64,000 nt of DNA from Topomyia yanbarensis (lineage: Eukaryota > Arthropoda > Insecta > Diptera > Culicidae), in assembly GCF_030247195.1 (NCBI RefSeq), contig NC_080671.1, positions 413,674,044 to 413,738,043 of the forward strand, read 5' to 3'. The translations under genes were made by a program, and so were the position numbers. Numbering within the stretch: position 1 is the first letter of the stretch; every line of letters starts with the position of its first letter. Below the pieces are notes generated by a model. It saw nothing but the letters and a program-made list of their open reading frames with translations. It was not told the origin of the DNA and made no database searches. This document shows positions 10,584 through 20,922 of the stretch, piece by piece.

Positions 10584-11407
10584 CCGCCCCTTCTTATTTT
10601 CCTTATCATTCTCAGAACCCTCTTCCACCTGTATCAAAGCATCTGTATCGAATGAGCCAACAAACACCGGACCTACAGCACGAACATAACACGCTTAACT
10701 CGAAATGTAGCCGATCCACATATGAGCCGTACTACGAAATCGACTGGAAGAACCCCTGCCATCTTGAGGAGGACCACCCGGCGTCCCAGTACATGATTCC
10801 TCCTGATGAAGGCCACCCGGGTTTGTAATCCATCCGTTGATCTCCCGATGCCTGATACTGAAATAATTTTCTCTCCCTGCCATTTTTGTCTACCCTCCCT
10901 TCCCTGACTCTCATACCCAGAAGCAACACCCCTACCCCCCCCCCCCCCCCCAACTATATTCACGAAGTATTTAGCTCTTCCTGTCTCTTCTAGTTTTAAC
11001 TATTATATTATATAATCTCGTTGAAAATGCCCAACTCTACTACCCACAAAAAATAACTCTAATTACGAATCTTTACAAAATTCAATCATGCCCTCTAGTT
11101 ATTCCTACTTTTAAGATAATCGTAAAAAATTGCCCCCCCTTAGTTAAATATTATTTGGTCCAATAATCTCACTGATAAAAATGTCAAACCATATTGCCAT
11201 AAAAACTAAATGACCCCCCTAATCTTACGAAAATCATATTATCCCCTTATGTGGATATATAAGATAGCTATAAAATCGCATTAGTTTCATTTAAAAAAAA
11301 ATCAATACGTAATCCCCTAGTTTTAAGTAATTTAAAATGTAAAATAAAACAAAATGCACCTTTAAGCTTACGCAACGTGCCTTATCAAATAAACGAATTG
11401 AATAAAA
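10584..11407 (+). other. 3' UTR of I-like element (plus copy)
   Basis: Non-coding tail ending in a short A run (11404-11410). It contains a C run of 17 at 10935-10951. It is an inverted match to 12351-13211, the 3' UTR of the facing copy, including the corresponding G run at 12809-12822 and the end motif 'ttatcaaataaacgaatt'. The shared 3' end defines the element terminus. Confidence 0.8.
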
Positions 11408-11420
11408 AAACCGACAGATG
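11408..11420 (+). repeat. Right target-site duplication of I-like element
   Basis: Second copy of aaaccgacagatg (see 9843-9855). The flanking dispersed repeat resumes at 11421. Confidence 0.85.
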
Positions 11421-11924
11421 GTTTTTGAAGAAAATTGTTCAAGGAGTCTAGGAAAAATATTAATTTTTGAAGGGCAGTGCTGCCAACTATGCGATGTTTT
11501 CAGTTAATTAATAAACGTTAATTTTTGTCTCAATACAAATATTTTTATTTTGAAAATTCTTATGCCATCGTGTTCCGTTTCACGAATTCCGAAAATGATT
11601 GAATTAACACTATGTGAATAGCGCAACACAAATGTTTTTTTTTTCAACAGATTAAGTGAAAGTGGCAGCTCTGCCGAATTCCTCAGACCAGTGTTTGTTC
11701 GTTCAAGTTTCTTTGTTAGGTTTTTCAGTGAGTTCAGATCGTAATTAATATGAAGTAGAGGCTAATTATTCACCAGGTCTTTTCTTTGATTAATATTCTT
11801 TGATTCAGTTGTTCGAATAGTGCAATTTCCATAGAAGTTGTTCAGTCACCAATAATGAGACTAGAATTACAAAGAGACGCCATGTTCCGTTTGGAATTTC
11901 AATTCAACTGTAGAAGCTTATACC
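11421..11924. other. Dispersed repeat remainder and AT-rich spacer
   Basis: Positions 11421 to about 11470 continue the dispersed repeat interrupted at 9855. The rest is AT-rich with no recognisable gene, RNA or element boundary. Confidence 0.4.
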
Positions 11925-12345
11925 CAGTGAGCAAATTTTCTGGCAGAGACCGCTCTGCTAGATTTCTGTAAGTCTCGGTTTGGCAGCCCTGTCAGATTCC
12001 TGCGCGTATCTTGTCGGGTTAGTTGAGCTAGGGCGAACTCGGTTTCGCTCGCGTTTTCTGGCAAATTTTGACAGGAACCGAGCAAACCCCTGGCATAACT
12101 CGGACATAAACTGTGAAAACATCCTGGCAATTCCTACCTGGTAGAATTTAGCACGAATCGAGCAAAACATCTGACAAAGATGTGGCAGGAAGCGTGCAGA
12201 GATCTTGGCCGCACAATTCAAACGTGAGCAGCATCGGTTGGTTTAACCGCTTCTGTCAGAAATGGTTGTTGCATTTGAGCGAATTCTTGCCAGACTTCTC
12301 GCACAAACCGCGCAAAATGCTCGCAGAAACTCTGCCAGCATCAAT
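11925..12345. repeat. Degenerate repeats around CTGGCAG / GAGCAAA
   Basis: Variants of 'tctggcagaaaccgagcaaa' recur irregularly. Examples are 'gagcaaattttctggcagag' at 11931, 'ttctggcaaattttgacagg' near 12057, and 'cgagcaaaacatctgac' near 12157. Similar blocks appear near 12064, 12182 and 12280, some inverted. The spacing is about 20-40 bp and variable. Apparent short ORFs here are a by-product of the repeats. Origin unknown; I see no terminal inverted repeats. Confidence 0.45.
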
Positions 12346-12350
12346 TTCGC

Positions 12351-14985
12351 TTTTTTTTTTTAATTCGTTTATTTGATAAGGCAGGTTTGCGTTAGCTTAA
12401 AGGTGCCAATTTTGTTTTGTTTCACATTTTAAATTACTTAAAACTAGGGGCTTACATATTGATTTTTGAAATTAAACTAAGGCTAATTTATAGCTATACA
12501 TATACACAAGGGGGTAGTATAATTTTCGTAAGATTAGAGGGGTCATTTAGTTTTTATGGCAATATGGTTTGACATTTTTAGCAATGAGATTATTGGAGCA
12601 AATAATGTTTAACTAAGGGGGAAAATTTTTACGACTATCTTAAAAGTAGAAATAATTAGAGGGCGTGATTAAATTTTGTAAAGATTCGGAGACATTAATT
12701 AGAGTTATTTTATGTGGTAGTAGAATTGGGCATTTTAAACGAGATGATATAATATAATAGTTAAAACTAGAAAAGGCAAGAAGAGCTAAATGCTTCATGA
12801 AGATATTTGGGGGGGGGGGGGGAAGGGGTGTTACTTCTGTGTATAAGAGTCAGGGGAAGTAGGGTGGACAAACATGGCAGGGGGAGAACATTGTTTCAGT
12901 TTCAGACTTCGGGAGATCAACGGATGGATTACAGAATCAGGGTGGTCTTCATCAGGAAGAATCATGTACTGGGACGCCGGGTGGTCGTTCTCGAGATGGC
13001 AGGGGTTTCTCCAGACGATTTCGTAGTGCGGCTCAGATGTTGATCGGCTACATTTCGAATTGTGCGTGTGATGTTCGTGCTTTAGGTCCCGTGTTTGTTG
13101 GCTCATTCGACAGGGATGTTTTGTGTCGCCTTGGAGTCGCATCAAACCATCGTGGGTGTATGGTACAGGTGGAAGAGAGCGTTTCTGAGATTGATAAGGA
13201 AAAAGGGGCAGTTAAAGTTGGATATTGATGGTTTTTATGAAGGTGTATATAAGGGACATATAGAGGACATCGCGGCTTGCCAACACATCTCGAACCGGGA
13301 CGTTGGGTGGTCTTCCTCGGGCCCGGAGGGTGTCCATAAGCCGAGACCTGGCGGAACTGTACTCGGTGCACGCCCAGACTATGTGCTCTATATCGTGATA
13401 ACCGTCGCCACAAGCGCAGATACCACTCTCCACGAGCCCAATACGTCGGAGATGTGCATCCAGCGTGTAATGGTTCGCCATGAGTCGGGACATCACACGA
13501 ATGAAGTCACGACCCACATCCATCCCCTTGAACCAAGGTTTCGTCGATACCTTAGGGACTATCGAATGTAGCCACCTTCCTAGCTCCCCATTGCTCCACG
13601 AGGTTTGCCAACTTTCGAGAGTTCTCTGATGAGTAATACTGAAAAATTCGTGGAAGCAAATTGGTCTTTCAAAAACGTCACCTTCTATGGCACCCACCTT
13701 AGCTAAGGAGTCCGCCTTCTCATTGCCCGGAATGGAGCAATGAGAAGGGACCCACACCAAGGTAATCTGGAAAGATTTGTCAGATAAAGCACTCAGTAGC
13801 TCCCGTATTTTCCCCAAAAAATACGAGGAATGCTTTCCATGTTTCATCGAGCGAATAGCGTCAATAGAACTCAGACTATCCGAGACGATGAAGTAATGGT
13901 CTGCGGGTAATGTGTCAATGACTCCAAGGGTATACTGAATAACAGCTAGTTCTGCGGCGTAAACTGAAGCAGGGTCACTGAGTTTGTAGGAGGCGGTGAA
14001 CTTTTGATTGAAAATACCGAAGCCAGTGGACCCTTCGAGGTTTGATCCGTCAGTATAAAACATCTTAGAACAGTCGACTTCTCGGAATTTATTATAAAAA
14101 ATATTTGGAACCACTTGTGGGCGTATATGGTCCGGAATTCCAATAATCTCATCTTTCATGGATGTGTCGAAGAAAACAGTAGATTCAGAAGTATTTATGA
14201 AATGCACACGGTTGGGATTGTAAGAAGAAGGATTAATATTTTGCGCCATGTAGTCAAAGTACAGGGACATAAAACGGGTCTGAGAATTGAGCTCAACAAG
14301 CCTTTCGAAATTTTCCATCACCAACGGGTTCAAGATATCGCATCGAATGAGCAATCGATATGAGAGTTCCCAAAATCGATTTTTCAGCGGGAGAACGCCC
14401 GACAGGACTTCGAGACTCATCGTATGGGTCGACTGCATGCACCCTAAGGCGATACGCAAACAACGATACTGAATTCTTTCGAGTTTGATGAAATGTATGT
14501 TCGCGGCGGATCGAAAGCAGAAGCATCCGTATTCCAGTACCGACAGTATCGTTGTTTGATACAACCTAATTAGGTCTCCTGGGTGGGCACCCCACCATGT
14601 TCCGGTTATTGTACGAAGAAAGTTGATCCTTTGTTGGCATTTCTGTTTCAGATACCGAATATGGCATCCCCAAGTACCTTTCGAGTCGAACCAGACCCCT
14701 AGATATTTTACTGTGAAGACCTGAGCTATAGTTTGACCCATTAATAGAAGCTGTAGTTGTGCTGGTTCACGCTTCCTAGAAAATACAACTAGCTCAGTTT
14801 TCTCCGTGGAGAATTCGATACCCAGCTTAATAGCCCATGCAGACAAATTGTCCAAGGTATTCTGTAATGGTCCTTGTAGATCGACAGCTTTGGGTCCCTT
14901 AACAGACACCACGCCATCATCTGCAAGTTGTCTTAACGTGCAGGAATTGTCAAGACATTCATCAATGTCGTTGACGTAGATTGAT
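12351..14985 (-). mobile_element. I-like non-LTR retrotransposon, minus copy, 5'-truncated
   Basis: The unit runs from a poly-T run (12351-12361, the complement of the poly-A tail) through the 3' UTR (to 13211) and the C-terminal half of ORF2. It ends abruptly near 14985 within the RT. It faces the plus copy at 9856-11407, tail to tail, with about 0.9 kb between them. A clear target duplication was not found. The long uninterrupted frame argues for a recent insertion. Confidence 0.8.
13212..14985 (-). CDS. I-like ORF2 C-terminal half: RT end, RNase H, knuckle
   Basis: The open frame on the minus strand extends to an ATG at 15080, but the first ~34 codons are flanking DNA. Family sequence begins at YVNDIDE near 14980. 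Residues below are counted from the ATG at 15080. RT motif C reads LADD (52-55), with L in place of the usual Y/F. The thumb region follows. RNase H keeps all four acids: FYTDGS (D344), AAEL (E377), SDSLSS (D401) and NEKADS (D457), with WVPSHCSIPG before the last. The C-terminus has CACGDGYHD...H...C (555-571). Stop at 13212-13214. RT motifs A and B are lost with the 5' truncation, so it cannot mobilise itself. No stop or frameshift is seen across about 590 codons, unlike the other LINE copies here. The clade (I, or another RNase H-bearing lineage) is inferred. Confidence 0.82.
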
Positions 14986-15047
14986 TTTCTTTTTGAAGTT
15001 TTAAATAATTTATTTTTTAATGTCAAAGTTTCTAGATTTATAAAGTA

Positions 15048-15366
15048 GGGTGATGAGCCTATTTTCATCATACTAAGCAAGGTGCTTCACTAATTCGGTA
15101 ATTTCTTGCCTTACAATCAATGGAATGCGTAAAAATTGACATCAACCGCTTTGCTTCGTTGTTAAGAACCAATATAAAAACACAAATGCGTTGAAAACAG
15201 TAAAATTCTCGTGTTTGAGCTCAATGAAAACTCGAATCGAGTGCCCCTATTGTTGCGCTACCATTTGACTCAATGCGTTGAACAAAGATGGCAGACACTG
15301 CTCTAACCAACGGCTTCAAATGGGTAGGGTAATAATAGAAACATGGCGCAAATAGGCTCATCACCC
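15048..15366. mobile_element. 319-bp TA-flanked MITE
   Basis: Perfect 17-bp terminal inverted repeats GGGTGATGAGCCTATTT occur at 15048-15064 and, as the complement, at 15350-15366. Each is bordered by TA (15046-15047 and 15367-15368). No transposase. TA duplication and short inverted ends suggest Tc1/mariner-type mobilisation (inference). The left end overlaps the spurious N-terminus of the I-like frame. Confidence 0.85.
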
Positions 15367-16565
15367 TATTTAATTTCTAAAATTTTAAATCATTAAGTTT
15401 GAAATTTTGAAGCATTTTGATTTTTAAATTCGTGAGTTTAATATCTTTTCTGCGACAGATACTCCCGAACAAGCTCACAGAGCAAGAGAACTTTGATACT
15501 GTGATCTCCAGATCGGCTTGCTACTGGGTAATTGGAGGGGCTTCGCGAAAGAAGGTTGTTCAAAACTATTGTATTTCTAGGATGTGGAAAAGTGAAATTT
15601 ATTTAAATAAAAATGAGCAAACTAGGTGTGGGTGTGTGGTGTGGTTTATTGGGCTATTGTAGGTATCAAGTTCGCTTTCTTCTGCGGTACGTACCGATGC
15701 TGGGCTGCTCGTGGTGTTCGCTGATGGCGAGCGCTCGCTGATGATTCTGGGCGATGCTCGCAGTTCGTTGGGTTCGCTGTTGGTGCTGGTGGTACAGCTA
15801 TGGCGTCACGATTTGCGTGGGTCGCAAAGGCTCCAGTGGATTGTTAAGGCGGATGGGTGGCGTGGCGGGAATGGAACTTTACGGCGTCTTCCTTCTTTGG
15901 CTCGATCGATGGGCCACGGACGATAACGTATTGGCTTCACCGAGAAGGGCCCTCCTTTACGTTTAGGGCACAATACCCGAGGGTTCACAGGGCTCTGCGG
16001 CACCTGTACGCTAACTCCTTGGCAGTTAAACGTCAGCAGATTCCTCTGCTTAGGCTGAAACGTGTGCAGTGAGTGTTTTATTCGGGTATAAAAAAGGTCC
16101 TGAATGAACAGCACGGTTGGGATCTCCAAGATGTTCGCTAAATATTATCTCACTACTTATAATTCTTTTGACTCACATCCGATGCACACGAACGCCGCGG
16201 TACTAATGACCAATGGCGGGTTTATCATGGTCCCCTTTCCTGACTACTGCCACCCACCATTACCATTTCCATCCCAGGTGTAACCTATCATCACCTCATT
16301 CAGGGGTGTATTATCTCTCAGTGAGCTACTATTAGCTCACTTTTCAACCCATTACAGCCCGATGTTGTTATTTGCAATTGCTGTGATGTGTATTTGTCCC
16401 AACTATTTAAAATTCATATTTATTTATTTATTTACTAACTAATACTAACCTTACTAACATTAACATTAAGGAACACAACAGTTTAAAAAAATACAATAAT
16501 GCACATAAAAATCATCATGACTTGTAACTATGGTTGTAAGTTCCTCAGTTAGATTTTTTTACTTC
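15367..16565. other. Non-coding stretch, origin unknown
   Basis: 15390-15660 is AT-rich. 15690-16080 is GC-rich and open in several frames, but no conserved motif is seen. 16160-16350 contains C-rich tracts. 16410-16510 is AT-rich with TTTA/ACTAA-type simple repeats. I recognise no gene here. Confidence 0.3.
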
Positions 16566-16715
16566 GATTGTAGACATTTTAGCCTTCGGGTAATTTGCCT
16601 CCATTTTCAGGATAGAAAAATCTCTTTAGAAAACTCTCTAACTCTATGTGCGAGATTGATAATTGAACCCAAGTGAGCTGCAAACGAAGCAAACGATTTG
16701 TCATCTACGATATGT
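16566..16715 (-). mobile_element. tRNA-derived SINE fragment (copy 1)
   Basis: On the minus strand this matches the segments at 30245-30385 and 42545-42650. Shared tracts are the A/B-box-like region ('gatttgtcatctacg' and 'aattgaacccaagtgagctg' here) and the body 'ctctaactctatgtgcgaga' / 'tctaaccctatgagcggg'. The inverted box-B-like sequence is degenerate. Length about 150 bp. The three-way match supports a dispersed SINE family. Confidence 0.55.
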
Positions 16716-17292
16716 CCGCCCTTTGAATTTATTGACACATCCTTAAATTTTTGTGCTTTTTGGTAATTTTTTCAGTTCGTTTTTTTTAAATTTTCGATGC
16801 TTTTATTTTTGAATTTTAATTGCTTCACTTTTTTATTTTTGGAATTTATTAGGTTTTAATTGTAATTTTTCTATCATTTAATTTGCAATTTTTATATTTC
16901 CAATTCTTGTTTTTTTTTAAATGTTCCTTTTTGAAAATTTCTGGAGCAAGGTACGCAGAACTAAATATGCGTCCGGTCAAATTTCCGCATCTTCTTTAGT
17001 TCATTGAGAAAGTGAATTTTCACCCAAATTCAGCGGAAAGTGTGGAAAGAGTTTTCAGTCAAACATTTGAAAATTGAAAAATAAAAGTTATTCATACATA
17101 ATAATAGATTGTAAAAAAGCTCGAAAAGCCCTTAATGGTGGAAAAAAAAATAAAAAATGGGACTTTTATTGCTTGCGGATTTTTGCGAATTTTTACGTCA
17201 GCCGGGGATATCACATTTGCGGGTATCCCAAAATAAATAATGGCAACGCTGCACAGGAGATACTCCGCCAAAAAAGACGTCAATTAACTGAC
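16716..17292. other. AT-rich non-coding stretch
   Basis: Dominated by T-rich and A-rich runs (16740-16930 especially). Short open frames near 17074-17295 have no recognisable motif. No gene is called. Confidence 0.3.
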
Positions 17293-17295
17293 TAA

Positions 17296-17383
17296 GGGCC
17301 GATTTCTTCACCCTCGCTTAGCCCATAAGCCAGGTACTGGTGAACCTGGTTTAAAAGTTAAGCGAGGGCGAAGAAATCGCCCC
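17296..17383. mobile_element. 88-bp TAA-flanked hairpin element
   Basis: Near-complete inverted repeat: 'gatttcttcaccctcgctta' on the left pairs with 'taagcgagggcgaagaaatc' on the right. The centre reads 'caggtactggtgaacctgg', itself partly self-complementary. TAA lies at 17293-17295 and 17384-17386. It would fold into one long stem. No ORF. Confidence 0.75.
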
Positions 17384-17663
17384 TAAGATCAGAAAGTTCG
17401 CGAGATCGATATGTAATGTATTAATGTCTACATATACCTAATTTACTCGAATATTTTGCTTGAACTAAACGCATATCCGAATTAACAATGTTTTTCTTGA
17501 TTCTTGAAGAGTGAATATCTTGTACGTATCGAATTGTTACTTGAATATATTAGTTTGGGTTTATTATACACGAAGACGATCTCAGAATGTACGTGTAAGA
17601 TCTGGTAATTTTTCCAATGGGTCGTGGAATATATAATAAAGTTATCACCTTTCATCACCAGGG

Positions 17664-17671
17664 CTGAAAAT
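17664..17671 (+). repeat. Left 8-bp hAT target duplication
   Basis: ctgaaaat, identical to 20915-20922, directly outside the CAGGGCCGGCGGA ends. Eight-bp duplications are characteristic of hAT transposons. Confidence 0.9.
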
Positions 17672-18074
17672 CAGGGCCGGCGGAACACCTTTTTCCCGAG
17701 TGGGTAGTAAGATTCGGAGTGATTTCTCCCCGTACTGACGAAAGTTCAGCTATGGCGTGTGTAAGTGAAAATTAAAATTCCCTGATAATATCTGGTGGCA
17801 ATTTGGAAACACCCTATGTTAACAAGGCTGTATATCTGACGGCTCAGCTACTGCAAATGTTCCACAGCTAAGTACCAATTACTCAATTATTTTAAATTTC
17901 GTTGCATTAATTTTCGTTCCCTGCAATAAAACCTTCCCTTCGCGGGTACTGAAGCCCGCATGATAGTGTCGACTATTAGGAAAGTAGTGGAGGTCGTTTT
18001 GAATATTTCTCCGACGGCAAAAATAATGCCGATAAGTCTCATTTTCAATGTTAATTACATCTAATACAGCCGGC

Positions 18075-18330
18075 CCCTGGATGGTCTACTTCCGGACGAA
18101 AGACGAGCCATTTAACATCATCGATATATCGCGTAATCTAACTAAGCAACACTCGACCGTGTACGAAAAAGTATTTTGTCTACGTACCCGCCCGGGAAGT
18201 AGAGATTGATGGTGTAATCTCCGAGAAGGGCCTTAATTGCGAAATAGGGAATGCTACTTCCAGATCCCTGTGCTTCAGTCAGTGAAAATTCTGGTATGCA
18301 AGCAATTGCGTTCAGCGAAAATCGAGAAGT
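18075..18330 (+). pseudogene. I-like ORF1 (Gag) fragment
   Basis: WMVYFRTKDEPFNIIDISRNL (about 18079-18141, first 20 residues are the informative part) is followed by YVPAREVEIDGVISEKG (about 18185). It resembles the N-terminal half of LINE ORF1 proteins with the same order of segments as the minus-strand copy at 42898-43437 (RPDKL / MPTHRVEIDSVI). Stops follow near 18290. ORF1 proteins coat LINE RNA. Confidence 0.55.
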
Positions 18331-18889
18331 AAAAGAAAACTTATTTTTTATCAGCCTCATTTCGAATCTTTCGCCGGATTTGTTCTTCCAAAATTTGTTC
18401 TTTTTAACGAGGCTCGTCTATTTGTTCGCCTTTTTGTATTGCGGGGCATGGACTGCCGTCATTGCAAACAACGGGCCCATTGTAGAAATAAGGCACGGTG
18501 TGGAAAATGCGGTATGGAAAATGTCGCTTGTTAAATCCGAATCATAGACAAATATTTATTGATATTGTTTCCATATACATCGCACCTCAGCTGGTTCTAG
18601 AAGCTTTCAACTCGTGGTATCCGCGACAATTTAAATATGACCATCTTGAATACAGTGGAAATGAAACGAATGCCTACAAGCGCGGCCAAGCACGTTAGAT
18701 TTATCGTTGTACTCTACCTCATTAGTGTGCTCATTGATCGAAAGAGCAACGCGTCCACTATATCCGAAACAATCGAATCAAAATAAGAAATTCCTCCGGT
18801 GGAAGTGTACAACGTTTTAACTGTCTTGTTTCTCTACAGTGCAATTAAAGGTCAGACGAAACGAATATCCGGCGCTAACAACCGTGGAC

Positions 18890-19165
18890 GGTTTCCTACT
18901 CCATTGTTGTCAGAGAGTACTCAGAATTGTATGCGAAAAGGTCCTATGAGGACTTTTTGAACGTCGGATCGCCCAAATTTTTTCGAATACTCGCGACGTT
19001 CGAAACGCAAATAAAAAACTTGATGAAAACTGAAAAACGTGGTTATTGGCACCGGTTCGTTAACGGATTAACGAGAGAAACAATATTTCGTCTGGCAGCT
19101 GGGCCCTACGCTGTGGACTCGATTCGGCCTTTGATCGGAATACATGGAACTAAAAATCCTTTATC
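18890..19165 (+). pseudogene. I-like ORF2 linker fragment between endonuclease and RT
   Basis: YEDFLNVGSPKFFRILATFE is followed by EKRGYWHRFVNGLTRET (about 18945-19080). The 'KRxYWRxFVxGLxRET' pattern is a recurrent linker feature of LINE ORF2 proteins with RNase H. No RT core is seen downstream, so a large deletion lies between here and 19460. Confidence 0.5.
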
Positions 19166-19459
19166 GGTAACAACAGCATTCCACGTAGATTCACATTCAA
19201 ATGATAGACGTTTCGCGATCAAAACATAATAATGTAAATAAACGTAATATTTGTTCTTCAAATACGCAAATTTATCTGACAGCAAAGATACTCGCGCTAA
19301 GCATTCTCTCCACAAAACTTTTGGTTTTATACGACCATGTCCACATCGTTACAGTTCTAAGTAGGCGCTTCGATCGATGGAGCTCTTCTTATTTTCCTGG
19401 AGAAAATATGGACGGTCCTAGATTCTTTATGTTAAAATCGGTCCTGATTGCCTGATACA

Positions 19460-19843
19460 AATATTAGTTTGAGTTCTTTCGCATTGTTCTATTTCGGGTA
19501 ATGAGAAAAGTGGCACTTAAATTAGAATGGTAATGAGAAGGCATTAGAAGGTAATATTTGCGAAAGATTGCATAGCTTTAACGAATTTTTTTGATATTTC
19601 TTGTCAGAGGACGCTCGAAAATTGGCAAATTTTGTGGGATAATGGAAGTTAAGGAATCTTAAAGGCATCAACCAACCTTGGTTAAAAAGGAAGGATGGAG
19701 GTCGTGACTTCCTTCGGGTGGAAATCATTATACGTTGAATGCGCAGCTCCGGCGTATTGGAGTGGTGTAGAGTGTTATCTGCGCTTGCGATGACAGCCAT
19801 CGCGACATTAAGCATGTTGCCGGGTCGTGCGCGTAGTGTTCTA
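19460..19843 (+). pseudogene. I-like ORF2 RNase H end / C-terminus, decayed
   Basis: Nucleotide similarity to 10050-10440 of the plus copy is clear despite many changes. Examples are 'cgcattgttctatttcgggt' (~'cgcattgctccattccgggc'), 'cagaggacgctcgaaaattgg', 'aagggaaggatggaggtcgtgactt'-like sequence, and 'cgcttgcgatgacagccat'. It continues at 20121 after the MITE. Heavily frameshifted. Confidence 0.6.
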
Positions 19844-20120
19844 CACACCAAAAAAATCTGAATTTCACCGTTGAGATAATTCCAAACTTGCCACAATCTA
19901 ACAAACCGTAATTGACGAAATATAACCGTGTTCTGTTTAATTTTACATGAAAGATGTACTTTTCATGCGCAGTGCCATAAAATTACATTGCTCCACATTT
20001 TAAACAAACGTCATATATGGAGTAAAATTACATGACTCGCAAAATTCAACGACATGTAAAATTAAAATCAAACGTAAAGTAGTCAGGAGACGTGAATTCA
20101 CACGATTTTTTCTATGTGTG
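19844..20120. mobile_element. 277-bp TA-flanked MITE nested in I-like relic
   Basis: Inverted ends CACACCAAAAAAATC (left) and the complement of a CACACATAGAAAAAATCG-like right end; inner tracts 'tgaatttcac' / 'gtgaattcac' also pair. TA borders lie at 19842-19843 and 20121-20122. The surrounding I-like sequence (…gtgttctac / gtaccgccagatctcagg) joins when it is skipped. Confidence 0.75.
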
Positions 20121-20480
20121 TACCGCCAGATCTCAGGTTCGACCTGGTTCTAGTCCGAGATGTGCTGGCTATCCTCCAAATTTATTTAAATCTTCTCTTT
20201 TGGTTGACTTGCTAAACAGCTACTTGAAAATGTGATCCCAAGAGTTCCCAGCGGATCCAAGGAGTCCAGCCGGCGATCCGGTTCATGAGGTCCTGATAGT
20301 GATCTTCCATTTGCTACTAAGCTACAAGTTTAATTTCCCTTTATCCCTGTTATTTTTGTCCACCCTCTCCTCGCTTTCTCTGCTACTGATGTTGGAATCA
20401 ACAAAGCTTTGCGTATAAAAAGTCTACTAATTGTCTAGTCATTGTTTCTCCTTGTTATAATTTTTAATCAAATGATTGTT
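20121..20480 (+). other. I-like C-terminus remnant and 3' UTR
   Basis: 'gtccgagatgtgctggct' matches the VRDVLA codons of the better copies. 'ttatttttgtccaccctctc' matches their 3' UTR ('catttttgtctaccctccc'). It decays into AT-rich DNA. No functional product. Confidence 0.55.
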
Positions 20481-20914
20481 CATATTAAAACATTACAAAT
20501 TGTATATATTGTCCTTAAAAATATTTCTAACTGCATCCCATAATCTGAATAAAATTGCATTAATATTATTTGTCTATCGATCTGAACTCCTTGGTTTAGG
20601 ATGTAGATGTGTCAAAATGTATTCCCATGAGTATAAATATAAAAAAAATAATTCCAAATTTCAAACAAATCCTGATTATTATCCCTTATTCTCAAAAAAA
20701 TAATAAATTGTTACGCAAAGAAATTTGTATCTGAATAAAAATATGCAATTTTTATACATCGAGGATTTCCAACGCAAGAATTTTGTGTGCAAGACACATA
20801 CGTGATTAATCTTAGGCTTTGGTTTGTTCCAAACTTTCGAGTGGGTCATTCCCCCCTCGGTAATTTTCGAGTGGGTAGTACTACCCATACTACCCACGCA
20901 TTCCGCCGGCCCTG

Positions 20915-20922
20915 CTGAAAAT
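20915..20922 (+). repeat. Right 8-bp hAT target duplication
   Basis: ctgaaaat, paired with 17664-17671. Confidence 0.9.

Larger units (their letters stand above)
17672..20914. mobile_element. 3.2-kb non-autonomous hAT element carrying an I-like relic
   Basis: The termini are inverted: CAGGGCCGGCGGA at 17672-17684 and TCCGCCGGCCCTG at 20902-20914. They are flanked by exact 8-bp duplications. Subterminal 'cgagtgggta' motifs occur near both ends (about 17697 and 20868). No hAT transposase (BED finger or dimerisation domain) is visible. Most of the interior (about 18075-20470) is a decayed I-like non-LTR element, cut in turn by a TA-flanked MITE. A related single end lies at 53508. The interpretation is that a short hAT element was later invaded. 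Confidence 0.88.

Noticed and set aside
10224..10963. Minus-strand and alternative-frame open frames over the I-like C-terminus and 3' UTR
   Set aside because: Shadows of the plus-strand I-like ORF2 and its UTR.
15806..16129. 107-codon minus-strand open frame
   Set aside because: No recognisable domain; plus-strand frames overlap it and composition alone can explain it.
18251..18547. 98-codon plus-strand open frame inside the hAT
   Set aside because: It overlaps the decayed ORF1 region out of frame and shows no transposase motif.
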